From contig CP136066.1 in assembly GCA_032622095.1 (NCBI GenBank), positions 154,841,152 to 154,905,151 of the forward strand: 64,000 nt of DNA, read 5' to 3'. This stretch comes from Siphonodentalium dalli. Its lineage: Eukaryota; Mollusca; Scaphopoda; Gadilida; Siphonodentaliidae. How positions within the stretch are numbered: position 1 is the stretch's first letter; every line of letters starts with the position of its first letter. Under the pieces are notes generated by a model. It had not been told where the DNA came from. It saw only the letters and a list, made by a program, of their open reading frames with translations, and did no database searches. The position numbers and the translations under genes were made by a program. Positions 56,736-63,311 of this stretch are shown in pieces.

Positions 56736-59139
56736 AATAACATAATAATAATAATAATATATAGCATTTATATAGCGCTTCATCCCTGGTGTAGCTCGAA
56801 ATTCCAACAAAAAGGCCCATAACTCTGGTGAAAATTGGCGGGGAGAACCTGAATTAGAACTTGACCTATATACCAAATTTTATTCCATTCAGTTCGGACT
56901 TACTGAAGTTATCATCCAGAAACGAAAAAAAGCAAATGGATGGAGAGACAGATGGACCAATAACATGATAATTCTCGTTTTTTTTCAAATGTTGAACTTA
57001 TTATCTGAACAGGAATAACTACTCATCAATGAGTATTTAGCATAGAAAGGGTTAATAAACTCACCTCGAGAACGAGTTCACCGAGGCGTGTGAGATCATC
57101 TCCCTGATAGTCCTCCAGCTGACTCTGTATCTCCTGGATTCTCACAGCATGTTCGTGTTTGCGCTTCATTTCATTAATATGGTGTGCCATGCCAGTCATG
57201 AGCTTCAGCGTGTCACTGAGCACATCGAAGCCTTCCTGACTGCGGTCATAGTTCTTCAAAATGTTCTACAATGGAATTTTTGAGTCATTTTATAATCTAC
57301 TCCTTAACCACAGCAGAATTATGGGTAATTTTTCAGGATTTAGTTGGAAATATGGCTTGTTGCCATTCATCGGAAAGCTCTCAGTGAGAGCTTTCCGATG
57401 AATGGCAACAAGCCATATTTCCGACTAAATCCTGAAAAATTACCCATAATTCTGCTGCACATGGTTAAGGAGTCGATTATTTAGGGCATTATTGTACTTC
57501 TTCAAAGGTTAAATAATGGAATCAAGTCAATAGACGCAATCTTTTGGGATCAACAGATAAATAGAATTATATTGTCAAAAAGCTGATTCAATTATCGGTT
57601 TATGAGTATACATGTACATGGCCATGGAATTTGTTATTGAATGTCAACAGAAGCTAAGAGAATCACTCAAGTTAGTATTTTAGGTTACATGTACCTAATA
57701 AGCATCTATTTAAGTATCTATGTTTGGGACTTAAATTTAATGTTATTCTTCACTTGTGTTGAGTTATATAAAAAGTTTCTGTATTGTTTTGGAATTTCAC
57801 GTTAATTATAACTCTGATAAACTTCTCTTTCCATTCAGCTTCAACAGGTACATTATTGAAAAGATTGGTGATACATTTAACAGACAGAATAAAAAACATA
57901 CAGGGCCAAATTAGGAATGTACAAATGGTAATTTCATCCTGAGGCAAATACTATTAAACTTCTACATGGTCCACATTGTAATTTACAAGACGGTAATAAT
58001 AAAGTCAGTGATTTATAAGGCTATACCGCTTCTACTGACACCATGTGAAGATAAAGTATTATGAATAAGAATCCAATCATAAGAAAGTAAACGTGACGTG
58101 TTTTATTGCTGATTATAATTCTCGATATTTTACCCCTCTTCTAAATTACCTGTGTAGAAATTTGATAGTATTGGCCCCTGAATCTATAGCGACGACTACA
58201 CTGGTGACTATGATGATGATGATGCTGAGTATTATATTGATTATGACGATGATGATCGATGATTTATGGTTATCACGAGAAGAGGATGAAGTTGATGATG
58301 GTGATGGTGATGCTGATGGAAGATGTCGTGATGGGGTGAGAATGAGCAGAAGGATGATGATGGTGATGAAATGGTCAGGCGATGGCAGCGATGATGATGG
58401 TGATGAAGATGACATGATGGGGATGAGGATGAGGAAAAGGATGATGATGGTGATGAAATGGTCAGGCGATGGCAGCGATGATGATGGCGATGAAGATGAC
58501 ATGATGGGGATGAGGATGAGGAAAAGGATGATGATGGTGATGAAATGGTCAGGCAATGGCAGCGATGATGATGGCGATGAAGATGACATGATGGGGATGA
58601 GGAAAAGGATGATGATGGTGATGAAATGGTCAGGCAATGGCAGCGATGATGATGGCGATGAAGATGACATGATGGGGATGAGGATGAGGAAAAGGATGAT
58701 GATGGTGATGATAATGACAGTTGTGATGATGAATTCGCTGGGCTGTTTGAGAAGAAAAACCGGGAGTTGATATATATTTGGTTTTTATGTGATGTATTTC
58801 TTTATTTTCTGCTGTCCATCTTTTGTAAAAAAAACTACATTTTTGTTTTCTCAATGTCCATATAATAATATCTTGGATTAGAGAATAAAGCATATATATA
58901 AAGTCAGCATACATGTACAAAAGTTAGGTACACAAGATTACCTATTCATGTGAGCAACAATTACGGGAAGTGTTCTATATAATAATACCTGAAATAATAA
59001 ATGATACTTGAGGACTCGTTGTACAGGACGAAGAAGGAAGGCACCAAGTGGTAATGTATGGCCCAGTGCGATCTGTCTTTGTTTAAACACGAAGCCAAGT
59101 TCAACATCCTTCATTACTTCTGTCAGGATCTCAATAGCT
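32936..59139 (-). CDS. PLEKHG: PLEKHG1/2/3-type Rho guanine-nucleotide exchange factor, C-terminal part (9 exons)
   Basis: DH-PH proteins of this group exchange GDP for GTP on Rho-family GTPases at the cell cortex and actin structures. Exons in reading order are 59139-58989, 57265-57065, 54498-54382, 53578-53483, 52330-52198, 42845-42735, 41681-41629, 40437-40393 and 37270-32936. All introns are GT-AG with consistent phases, giving about 1746 residues and stop TGA at 32938-32936. The DH end carries [20 protein letters not shown] (conserved region 3) and [20 protein letters not shown]. The PH domain spans three exons, with [20 protein letters not shown] and the closing helix [19 protein letters not shown] with its invariant Trp. 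Then comes a long Ser/Thr-rich tail. The MKRK.EHA.R.QEIQ and LRPVQR.LKYHLL blocks point to PLEKHG1/2/3 rather than other PLEKHG members; which vertebrate member is closest cannot be said. The N-terminus and first half of DH lie right of the window. Confidence 0.92.
37324..37591. mobile_element. Family C3 element in PLEKHG intron
   Basis: TTAA at 37324 and 37588, a strong inner hairpin (AAAATAAGTTCAACAAACGA / TTGTTTGTTGAACTTATTAT) and the right end TATAGAAAGGTTTAA. It begins 53 bp inside the intron from the last exon's acceptor. Confidence 0.75.
38111..38272. mobile_element. Family D, two hairpins with the middle deleted
   Basis: GTGAATTTTGCTCAAAATTC, then TTCTGCTTACAACTCAGCAG joins the two hairpins. 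Ends at TGCAAATGACAGGCACACTA. Confidence 0.75.
38304..38651. mobile_element. Family B element (1st of four joined TTAA elements)
   Basis: TTAACCCTTCAGTGATTGGA to CATGTAAGGGTTAA. Contains three hairpin cores where most copies have two, through an internal duplication of TTAGCCTAACAATATTT-type sequence. Confidence 0.75.
38648..38970. mobile_element. Family C3-like element (2nd of four)
   Basis: Starts TTAACCCTTTGAATACTGAA, followed by GTATATACATTGGAATGGTC and TATAAGCAGATGA typical of C3. The right end GGGGTTAA is diverged from other C3 copies, so the right boundary is tentative. Confidence 0.55.
38967..39182. mobile_element. Family B element (3rd of four)
   Basis: TTAACCCTTCATGGTGGGAG to CAGTCATGGAACTTAA. 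The right end has lost part of the GGG before TTAA. Confidence 0.75.
39179..39391. mobile_element. Family E palindromic TTAA element (4th of four)
   Basis: Nearly perfect arms of about 104 bp: TTAACCCTTTCAGTGCCAAG and CTTGGCCCTGAAAGGGTTAA, meeting at GAAAGAGCTAAGAGCTCTTTC. TTAA on both edges. Confidence 0.85.
39451..40282. mobile_element. 832-bp DNA transposon-like element, CAGGGTT ends
   Basis: Left end CAGGGTTCATACACC; the right end in reverse is CAGGGTTCGTACGCG. Both sides are flanked by TCAAA. The interior repeats CCATAACTTTTCCATAC-like words near both ends and has no transposase ORF. The ends resemble hAT-type non-autonomous elements, but the visible duplication is 5 bp rather than 8. 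Confidence 0.6.
40393..40437 (-). CDS. PLEKHG: PLEKHG exon, 15 codons
   Basis: Acceptor TTTTGCAG, donor GTACGT. It encodes [15 protein letters not shown] in phase 0 at both ends, so skipping it would keep the frame. Assigned by splice sites and phase, not by recognised similarity. Confidence 0.7.
40591..40786. mobile_element. Family A foldback element
   Basis: TA/CAGTAATGCCCTAATTAA to GGGCATTACTG/TA. The TA duplication is clear and the tip is shortened to GCTCTCGGCGAC. Confidence 0.85.
40866..41174 (-). mobile_element. tRNA-derived SINE with 12-bp target duplication
   Basis: On the minus strand it starts GGGGCCTCAGTGGCTCAATC, with an A box TGGCTCAATCGG (41163-41152) and a B box GGTTCAAATCC (41103-41093), and ends in TTGATTGATTG-type (ATCA)n next to AATAAACCGC. 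TTGAAGGGTTGA flanks both sides (40854-40865 and 41175-41186). It is in the same orientation as the PLEKHG gene. Confidence 0.85.
41629..41681 (-). CDS. PLEKHG: PLEKHG exon, 17 codons
   Basis: Acceptor CCCTTTTCAG, donor GTATGT. It completes a split Asp and encodes [17 protein letters not shown]. Phase fits both neighbours. Basic, with no domain. Confidence 0.75.
41755..42089. mobile_element. Family W inverted-repeat element with TTAA ends
   Basis: TTAAAGGGGTACTATAC on the left and TATACCAGTACTAGGTTAA on the right. Inner arms GAGCCATGGATTAGTGCAAA and TTTGCACTGATCCATGGTTC pair, as do CATCTCCCATTATACTC and GAGTATAAAAGGAGATG. The 115-codon frame through it is a by-product. Confidence 0.65.
42086..42310. 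mobile_element. Family C3 element sharing TTAA with family W
   Basis: TTAACCATTTCAATACTAAA to TATAGAAAGGGTTAA. Its left TTAA (42086-42089) is also the right TTAA of the W element. Confidence 0.7.
42431..42687. mobile_element. Family B element
   Basis: TTAACCATTCCATGACAGGA to CGTCATGAAATGGTTAA. It ends 48 bp from a PLEKHG exon. Confidence 0.8.
42735..42845 (-). CDS. PLEKHG: PLEKHG exon after the PH domain
   Basis: Acceptor TTTTACAACAG, donor GTTTGA. It encodes [20 protein letters not shown] then [17 protein letters not shown] and one base. Phase 1 at both ends. Lys/Arg-rich. Confidence 0.85.
43026..43398. mobile_element. Family D element, right end cut at a family A element
   Basis: GGAAATAGTGTCTGTCATTT and the first hairpin, the middle TTTGCAGAAGATAAAATG, then the second hairpin to GGGATAGCATCACTA, where family A sequence begins. 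Confidence 0.75.
43400..43587. mobile_element. Family A foldback element, left end trimmed
   Basis: Starts at CAACTCCTTAACCACAGCAG and ends GGGCATTACTGTA. The outer left 15 bp or so is missing at the junction with family D. Confidence 0.8.
44276..45150. repeat. Family S end fragment followed by family V repeats
   Basis: AACGAGAGGCCGATCACGAT is an S end. It is followed by repeated blocks of the form GGTTAAT.T...CAATACCAA...ACAGG.GA.GAGTGTGTCAT, of which the block at 44505-44655 matches 25061-25180 inverted. Confidence 0.45.
45168..45263. mobile_element. Family C3 right-end fragment
   Basis: CACCACATGATTAATAGACC, ATTCCAATGTATAC and the end AGTATAGAAAGGGTTAA. Confidence 0.65.
45469..45563. mobile_element. 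Family A element, hairpin deleted
   Basis: TACAGTAATGCCCCAAATCG joined, after GGATTTAG, directly to TTAAGGAGTCAATTATTTAG. About 110 bp of central hairpin is missing. Confidence 0.75.
46391..46879. mobile_element. Family B element with an AT-rich repeat core
   Basis: TTAACCTTTCATGACGGGAG to CATGAAAGGGTTAA. Positions 46500-46750 hold degenerate units such as TTTTCTTACATTCTTTAAC in place of the usual GGTCAAGGTAAATATTG spacer. Confidence 0.75.
47038..47210. mobile_element. Family A element, right end truncated
   Basis: TACAGTAATGTCCTAAATAA through the tip GAAAGCTCTCATTGATAGC to GACTAAATCTTGAAAAGTA. Confidence 0.75.
47311..47468. repeat. Inverted repeat in PLEKHG intron
   Basis: CTACAGTTTTTTGTTTGAAT pairs with ATTCAAAACAAAAACTGTAG, and GTGTCTGGAAAGAAATAT pairs with ATATTTCTCTCCAGACAC. 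The centre is GTTGCAAACTCGCAGC. Confidence 0.65.
47906..48270. mobile_element. Family T element, inverted copy
   Basis: Inverse of 20464-20880. Ends AGATGGTCTATCTCTTTCC and GGAAGAGACGGACAATC. Another end fragment is at 51390-51460. Confidence 0.6.
48448..49097. repeat. Direct duplication of about 210 bp
   Basis: 48448-48662 and 48896-49097 share TTTTTTCATAAGTTGTGTTT, CTGAAAAAGTAATGTGG and CAATATACCTTTAAAATCAG with scattered differences. The 230 bp between them is unique here. Confidence 0.7.
49721..50157. mobile_element. Family Cx element, short form
   Basis: Starts AAATGAAAGTGTCAATGACA with TAGCTCAACTT and ends AATGAAGTTGAGCTAAAA, an inverted end pair. Contains one AAGATGGCTGCTGGGAGCCA unit and a GGACGGATGC tract. 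This is the single-unit relative of the array element at 59780-62920. Confidence 0.65.
50868..51172. mobile_element. Family D fragment plus family S terminal hairpin
   Basis: First D hairpin, centre CCCGCACGGCAGGCTAGC, then the middle part to CTTCTGCAAATTAGGGG. At 51147-51170 ACCATGGTATGGGTACACAT is an S end. Confidence 0.65.
51170..51388. mobile_element. Family A foldback element
   Basis: TACAGTAATGTTCTAATAAA to GGGCATTACTGTA. Full-length tip GAAAGCTCTCAGTGAGAGC. Confidence 0.85.
51462..51806. mobile_element. Family B element with three hairpin cores
   Basis: TTAACCCTTTCATGACGGGA to CATGGAAGGGTTC (right TTAA mutated). The segment GGCTTACAAGGTCAAGGTAA ... GCCAATGTATTCTC is present twice. 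Confidence 0.75.
52198..52330 (-). CDS. PLEKHG: PLEKHG exon: PH C-terminal helix
   Basis: Acceptor ATATTTCAAG, donor GTAATG. It encodes [20 protein letters not shown] then [20 protein letters not shown] and KEDE plus one base. The Trp is the invariant residue of the PH helix; the KIPEKVK.LV.E stretch after it resembles the vertebrate PLEKHG1/3 sequence. Confidence 0.92.
52352..52815. mobile_element. Family D element, near complete
   Basis: Outer ends GTTTAGTGTGCCTGTCATTT and TGACAGGCACACTAAACTC are inverted, with both hairpins present. Begins about 22 bp upstream of the PLEKHG exon acceptor. Confidence 0.8.
53075..53425. repeat. Minisatellite, 41-bp units
   Basis: Units starting AAATTATAACC at 53075, 53116, 53157, 53198 and 53239 are exactly 41 bp apart and almost identical (CATAAAACATACACAAATCA). 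Later units are shorter and diverged. Confidence 0.85.
53483..53578 (-). CDS. PLEKHG: PLEKHG exon: PH middle strands
   Basis: Acceptor TTCTTTTCAG, donor GTGAAA. It encodes [20 protein letters not shown] then [12 protein letters not shown], phase 0. Matches CSSLMLIES...L.F.V...K.QYSIQ of PLEKHG1. Confidence 0.93.
53808..54250. mobile_element. Family D element, complete
   Basis: CAAGCCTGCAAATAGTGTGT ... ACACTATTAGCAGCCTTG ends, two hairpins (centres near 53880 and 54180) and the shared middle AATCGAGGTGACTAATGA. Confidence 0.8.
54382..54498 (-). CDS. PLEKHG: PLEKHG exon: PH first strands
   Basis: Acceptor TGTTTTTCAG, donor GTGAGT. It encodes [20 protein letters not shown] then [19 protein letters not shown], phase 0. 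Matches TFRVHRVRNERTFFLFDKTLLITKKR of PLEKHG1. Confidence 0.93.
54722..54830. mobile_element. Family A, left half only
   Basis: TACAGTAACGCCCTAAATAA to the tip GGAAAGCTCTCAG; no right arm. Confidence 0.8.
55119..55378. mobile_element. Chimeric TTAA element: family E ends, family B core
   Basis: The left end TTAACCCTTTCAGTGCCAGG and the right segment ATATGGGTTGATACAAAATT belong to family E. Between them lie GTTAGGCCAATGCATTCTCT and CGCATATATAAGAGAATGCA of family B plus a CGATCTCATCGGCCC hairpin. Confidence 0.65.
55386..56063. mobile_element. Family C3 element with a family D element inserted
   Basis: C3 sequence 55386-55582 ends at TACTCATCAATG and resumes at 56034 with TGAGTATTTAGTATAGAAAG and GGTTAA. 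The D element (about 55586-56033) is complete, with both hairpins and TGCAAATAGTG/CACTATCTGCA ends. Confidence 0.75.
56399..57055. mobile_element. Family C3 element with a nested repeat, next to a splice donor
   Basis: TTAACCCTTTTTCCTAAGTG to GCATAGAAAGGGTTAA. A GTCATAACTATGGTGAAAAT-type repeat with an (AAT)n tract (56516-56985) interrupts it. The right TTAA ends 9 bp from the exon at 57065. Confidence 0.75.
56708..56760. repeat. AAT trinucleotide microsatellite
   Basis: ATAATAATAATAATAATAAT-type run inside the nested repeat. Confidence 0.85.
57065..57265 (-). CDS. PLEKHG: PLEKHG exon: DH C-terminal helix and DH-PH link
   Basis: Acceptor TTCCATTGTAG, donor GTGAGT. It encodes [20 protein letters not shown], then [20 protein letters not shown] and [16 protein letters not shown], phase 0 at both ends. 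Confidence 0.94.
57290..57496. mobile_element. Family A foldback element
   Basis: Starts at AATCTACTCCTTAACCACAG (outer left end lost) and ends GGGCATTATTGTA. It begins 25 bp from the exon at 57265, on its acceptor side. Confidence 0.8.
58351..58720. repeat. GATGAT-rich minisatellite, 87-bp units
   Basis: Unit starts (AGGATGATGATGGTGATGAA) at 58351, 58438, 58525, 58606 and 58693, spacing 87, 87, 81 and 87 bp. All spacings are multiples of three, so long frames stay open on both strands (225 and 174 codons) without being genes. Confidence 0.85.
58989..59139 (-). CDS. PLEKHG: PLEKHG exon: DH conserved region 3
   Basis: Acceptor TTTTAATTGCAG, donor GTATTA. After one base of a split codon it encodes [40 protein letters not shown] and [10 protein letters not shown]. 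The [13 protein letters not shown] block is the signature helix of DH domains and contacts the GTPase switch regions in known structures. Confidence 0.94.
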
Positions 59140-59779
59140 CTGCAATTAAAATTTAATGAGATACATGTAGCTAATATGGAAGAGCTGATTACTGATTTTC
59201 TGAATGAACAATCGGTAGGTTACCGATACCGGTAGATTACCGATGCCAATGTAGATACTATGTGTTGGGGGCACTCACTGAACTCCCTATCATGTCAGTG
59301 ACTTCAATCTATTTCAAAGTAAAATATATCGAGTTTCAAACCTTCTGGCATCCTACATGTAGATCTATTTAGTGATAACCTAGCTCAGACTTGATACTAG
59401 AGCCTGTGAGTGTCTCAACTTGTTCAAGGCTCACTATCTTATCAGCAAATGTAACCTCATTCCACCATGCATAAAGGTTCCTACTTTACAAGACAGGTTT
59501 AATGCTGGTATTAAGGAGGCCATTTCATGAATTTTCAAAATTCGCAATTTCAAACTATAAATTTGAAGGAGATAATTATTATCCTCTATAACCAATGTAT
59601 GTTATAGTACTATAACAACACCTTACAATATGAGTGATACATTCTAATTATGTAAACGAGAGGCCGATCACGATCGGCAGATGTTTAACCCATACATTGG
59701 CGATAGCGATTAGCTATAACTGATAATTTGTTAAAGATATGATCACAGGAATCCATATATCAGTACCCAACTTGAAATA

Positions 59780-62700
59780 AATGAAAGTGTCAATGACACT
59801 GTAGCTCAACTTAGGTAGGGGAATAATTTAATGGTTGACAGTAAATGGAGGAATAGGAAAGGTGCTAATTGAAATGTCTAACCTGCGCCAAAGGATTTAG
59901 TGATGCAAAGAGTAAGATACAAGATGGCTGCTGGTGGCCATTTTTTTTGACCAATTGACCCCAAAAGGACTCGTTCCCATCTACGTATAATTGTTAACAT
60001 CCATGACAAATTTTATGAAGATCTGACCAAAGCTACGACCTACAAATTTCATAATGATCAGACGAACAGTACGACCTGTAGACCGCGCCAATGGATTGAA
60101 TTTTGAAATCCAATATGGCCGCTGGCAGCCATGTTATTTGGCCGAATGACCCCACAATGATTCGTTCCCATCTACATGTCAATGTCAACATTCATGACAA
60201 ATTTCATAAAGATTAGACCAAAGGTACAACTCGTTCCCATCTACATGTCAGTGTTAACATCCATGACAAATTTAATAAAGATCAGACCAAAGGTATGACC
60301 TGTAGCCCACGCCAAAGGATTTAGTCATGCAAAGAGTAAAATGCTGGTGGCCATGTTTTTTGACCGAATGACCCCAAAACGACTCGTTCCCATCTACATG
60401 TCATTGTTATAATTCATGACAAATTTCATGACCATCTGACCAAAGCTACGACCTGTAGCCCACACCAAAGGATTTAGTCATGCAAAGAGTAAAATCCAAG
60501 ATGGCTGCTGGCGGCCATGTTTTTTGACCGAATGACCCCAAAACGACTCGATCCCGCACCAATGGATTGAATTTTGAAATCTAAGATGGCCGCCAGCGGC
60601 CATGTTTTTTGGCCGAATGACCCCACAATGACTCGTTCCCATCTACATGTCAATGTCAACATTCATGACAAATTTCATGATGATCAGGGGAACAGTACGA
60701 TCTGTAGCCCGCGCCAATGGATTGAATCTTGAAATCCAAGATGGCTGCCAGCGGCCATGTTTTTTGGCCGAATGACCCCAAAATGACTCGTTCCCATCTA
60801 CATGTCATTATTAACATCAATGACAAATTTCATGATGATCAGGGGAACAGTACGATCTGTAGCCCGCGCCAATGGATTGAATCTTGAAATCCAAGATGGC
60901 TGCCAGCGGCCATGTTTTTTGGCCGAATGACCCCAAAATGACTCGTTCCCATCTACATGTCAATGTCAACATTCATGACAAATTTCATAAAGATCAGACC
61001 AAAGGTACGACATGTAGCCCGGGCCAAAGGATTTAGTCATGCAAAGAGTAAAATCCAAGATGGCTGCTGGCGGCCATGTTATTCTGCCGAACGACCCCAA
61101 AATCCCTAGTTCCCATCTACATGTCATTGTTAACATCCATGACAAATTTCATGATGTTCCGATCGAAGCTACGACCTGTAGCCCGCGCCAAAGGATTTAG
61201 TCATGCAAAGAGTAAAATCCAATATGGCTGCTGGCGGCCATGTTTATTGGCCGAACAACCCCAAAATGACTCGTTCCCATCTACATGTCAATATTAACAT
61301 CCATGACAAATTTCATGATGATCAGACGAACAGTACGACCTGTAGCCCGCGCCAATGGATTGAATTTTGAAATCTAAGATGGCCGCCAGCGGCCATGTTT
61401 TTTGGCCGAATGACCCCAAAATGACTCGTTCCCATCTACATGTCAATGTCAACATTCATGACTAATTTCATAAAGATTAGACCAAAGGTACAACCTGTAG
61501 CCCGCGCCAAAGGATTTAGTCATGCAAAGAGTAAAATCCAAGATAGCTGCTGGCGGCCATGTTTTTCGGCCGAACGACACCAAAATCACTCGTTCCCATC
61601 TACATGTCATTATTAACATCAATGACAAATTTCATGATGATCAGGGGAACAGTACGATCTGTAGCCCGCGCCAATGGATTGAATCTTGAAATCCAAGATG
61701 GCTGCCAGCGGCCATGTTTTTTGGCCGAATGACCCCAAAATGACTCGTTCCCATCTACATGTCAATGTCAACATTCATGACAAATTTCATAAAGATCAGA
61801 CCAAAGGTACGACCTGTAGCCCACGCCAAAGGATTTAGTCATGCAAAGAGTAAAATCCAAGATAGCTGCTGGCGGCCATGTTTTTCGGCCGAACGACCCC
61901 AAAATCCCTCGTTCCCATCTACATGTCATTGTTAACATCCATGACAAATTTCATGATGTTCAGATCGAAGCTACGACCTGTAGCCCGCGCCAAAGGATTT
62001 AGTCATGCAAAGAGTAAAATCCAAGATGGCTGCTGGCGGCCATGTTTATTGGCCGAACAACCCCAAAATGACTCGTTCCCATCTACATGTCAATATTAAC
62101 ATCCATGACAAATTTCATGATGATCAGACGAACAGTACGACCTGTAGCCCGCGCCAATGGATTGAATTTTGAAATCTAAGATGGCCGCCAGCGGCCATGT
62201 TTTTTGGCCGAATGACCCCACAATGATTCGTTCCCATCTACATGTCAATGTCAACATTCATGACAAATTTCATAAAGATTAGACCAAAGGTACAACCTGT
62301 AGCCCGCGCCAAAGGATTTAGTCATGCAAAGAGTAAAATCCAAGATGGCTGCTGGCGGCCATGTTTTTTGGCCGCATAACTCCAAAATCACTCGTTCCCA
62401 TCTACATGACAGTGTTAACATCCATGACAAATTTCATAAACTTCCGACCAAAACAACGACCTGTAGCCCGCGCCAAAGGATTTAGTCATGCAAAGAGTAA
62501 AATCCAAGATGGCTGCTGGCAGCCATGTTTTTTGGCCGAACGACCCCAAAATCACTCGTTCCCATCTACATGTCAATATTAACATCAATGACAAATTTCA
62601 TGATGATCAGATGAACAGTACGACCTGTAGGCCGCGCCAATGGATTGAATCTTGAAATCCAAGATGGCTGCCAGCGGCCATGTTTTTTGGCCGAATGACC

Positions 62701-62920
62701 CCAAAATGACTCGTTCCCATCTACATGTCAATGTCAACATTCATGACAAATTTCATGAAGATCAGACCAAAGGTACAACCTGTAGCCCGCGCCAAAGGAA
62801 ATTGTTGACGGACACACGGACACACGGACACACGGACACACGGACACACGGACACACGGACGACGGACGCCAAACCATGGCAATAGCTCAAACTTACAAA
62901 AGTAAGTTGAGCTAAAAACT
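59780..62920. mobile_element. Family Cx element carrying a tandem array
   Basis: Starts AAATGAAAGTGTCAATGACA/TAGCTCAACTT and ends with a (GGACACAC)n tract, CCATGGCAATAGCTCAAACT and AAGTTGAGCTAAAA, the same ends as the 437-bp copy at 49721-50157. Confidence 0.7.
59884..62805. repeat. Tandem array of about 18 units of roughly 160 bp
   Basis: Unit marker CGCGCCAA(A/T)GGATT recurs about every 155-165 bp, with one short unit near 60467-60555. Two unit types alternate: one with TTTAGTCATGCAAAGAGTAA and one with TTGAATTTTGAAATCTAAGA. Each unit has AAGATGGC and, 5-8 bp on, GCGGCCATGTT. The blocks at 61076 and 61878 are nearly identical 802 bp apart, so about five units form a higher-order repeat. 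Confidence 0.85.
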
Positions 62921-63284
62921 CATAAAGTATTTGGGGTGGGGATGAGTAGTTTTAAATCTCATAACTCTGTCCCTATTCACGCAAGGACCTCTCACTGTGA
63001 GATCCAATGGTTTAGTGATTTTGGAGGATATGTTTAGGAGTTTAAGTTAACTCATTGGAAGCCAAAGTGATAAACCCCTTTCTCTACCACCATTGACCTG
63101 CCAAATATTCAATAATTCATTCATTTCAAAAGAGAAATTATAATTTGTTGACAAGCCCGACTGCTTAGAACAACATACATGCATGGGATTCCATCTCATA
63201 TTTAAATTGTACTTTAATTACCGCCCCCATTCTCCCCAGTTGTTATTTATTTATCAAACATCAGAATTGAGCAAGAAGTTCAAT

Positions 63285-63311
63285 CTAAAAAAAAAAAAAA
63301 AAAAAAAAAAA
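63285..63311. repeat. Poly-A run
   Basis: About 26 consecutive A inside the family S right part, followed by TTCAACTCAATCTG. Confidence 0.85.

Noticed and set aside
58093-58770. 225-codon ORF (+) rich in Asp, Met and Gly, and the opposing 174-codon Ser/His/Pro ORF
   Set aside because: Both are readings of the 87-bp GAT-rich minisatellite inside a PLEKHG intron. Composition is repeat-driven and no domain is present.
61076-62582. Three similar 73-codon ORFs ending in SFPSTCQY
   Set aside because: They are the same frame read in successive units of the tandem array; their similarity reflects repeat identity, not protein selection.
62870-62900. Terminal CCATGGCAATAGCTC segment as a possible gene start after the (GGACACAC)n tract
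   Set aside because: Same segment ends the short Cx copy at 50120-50157, so it is element end sequence; the 87-codon ORF there is repeat-derived.
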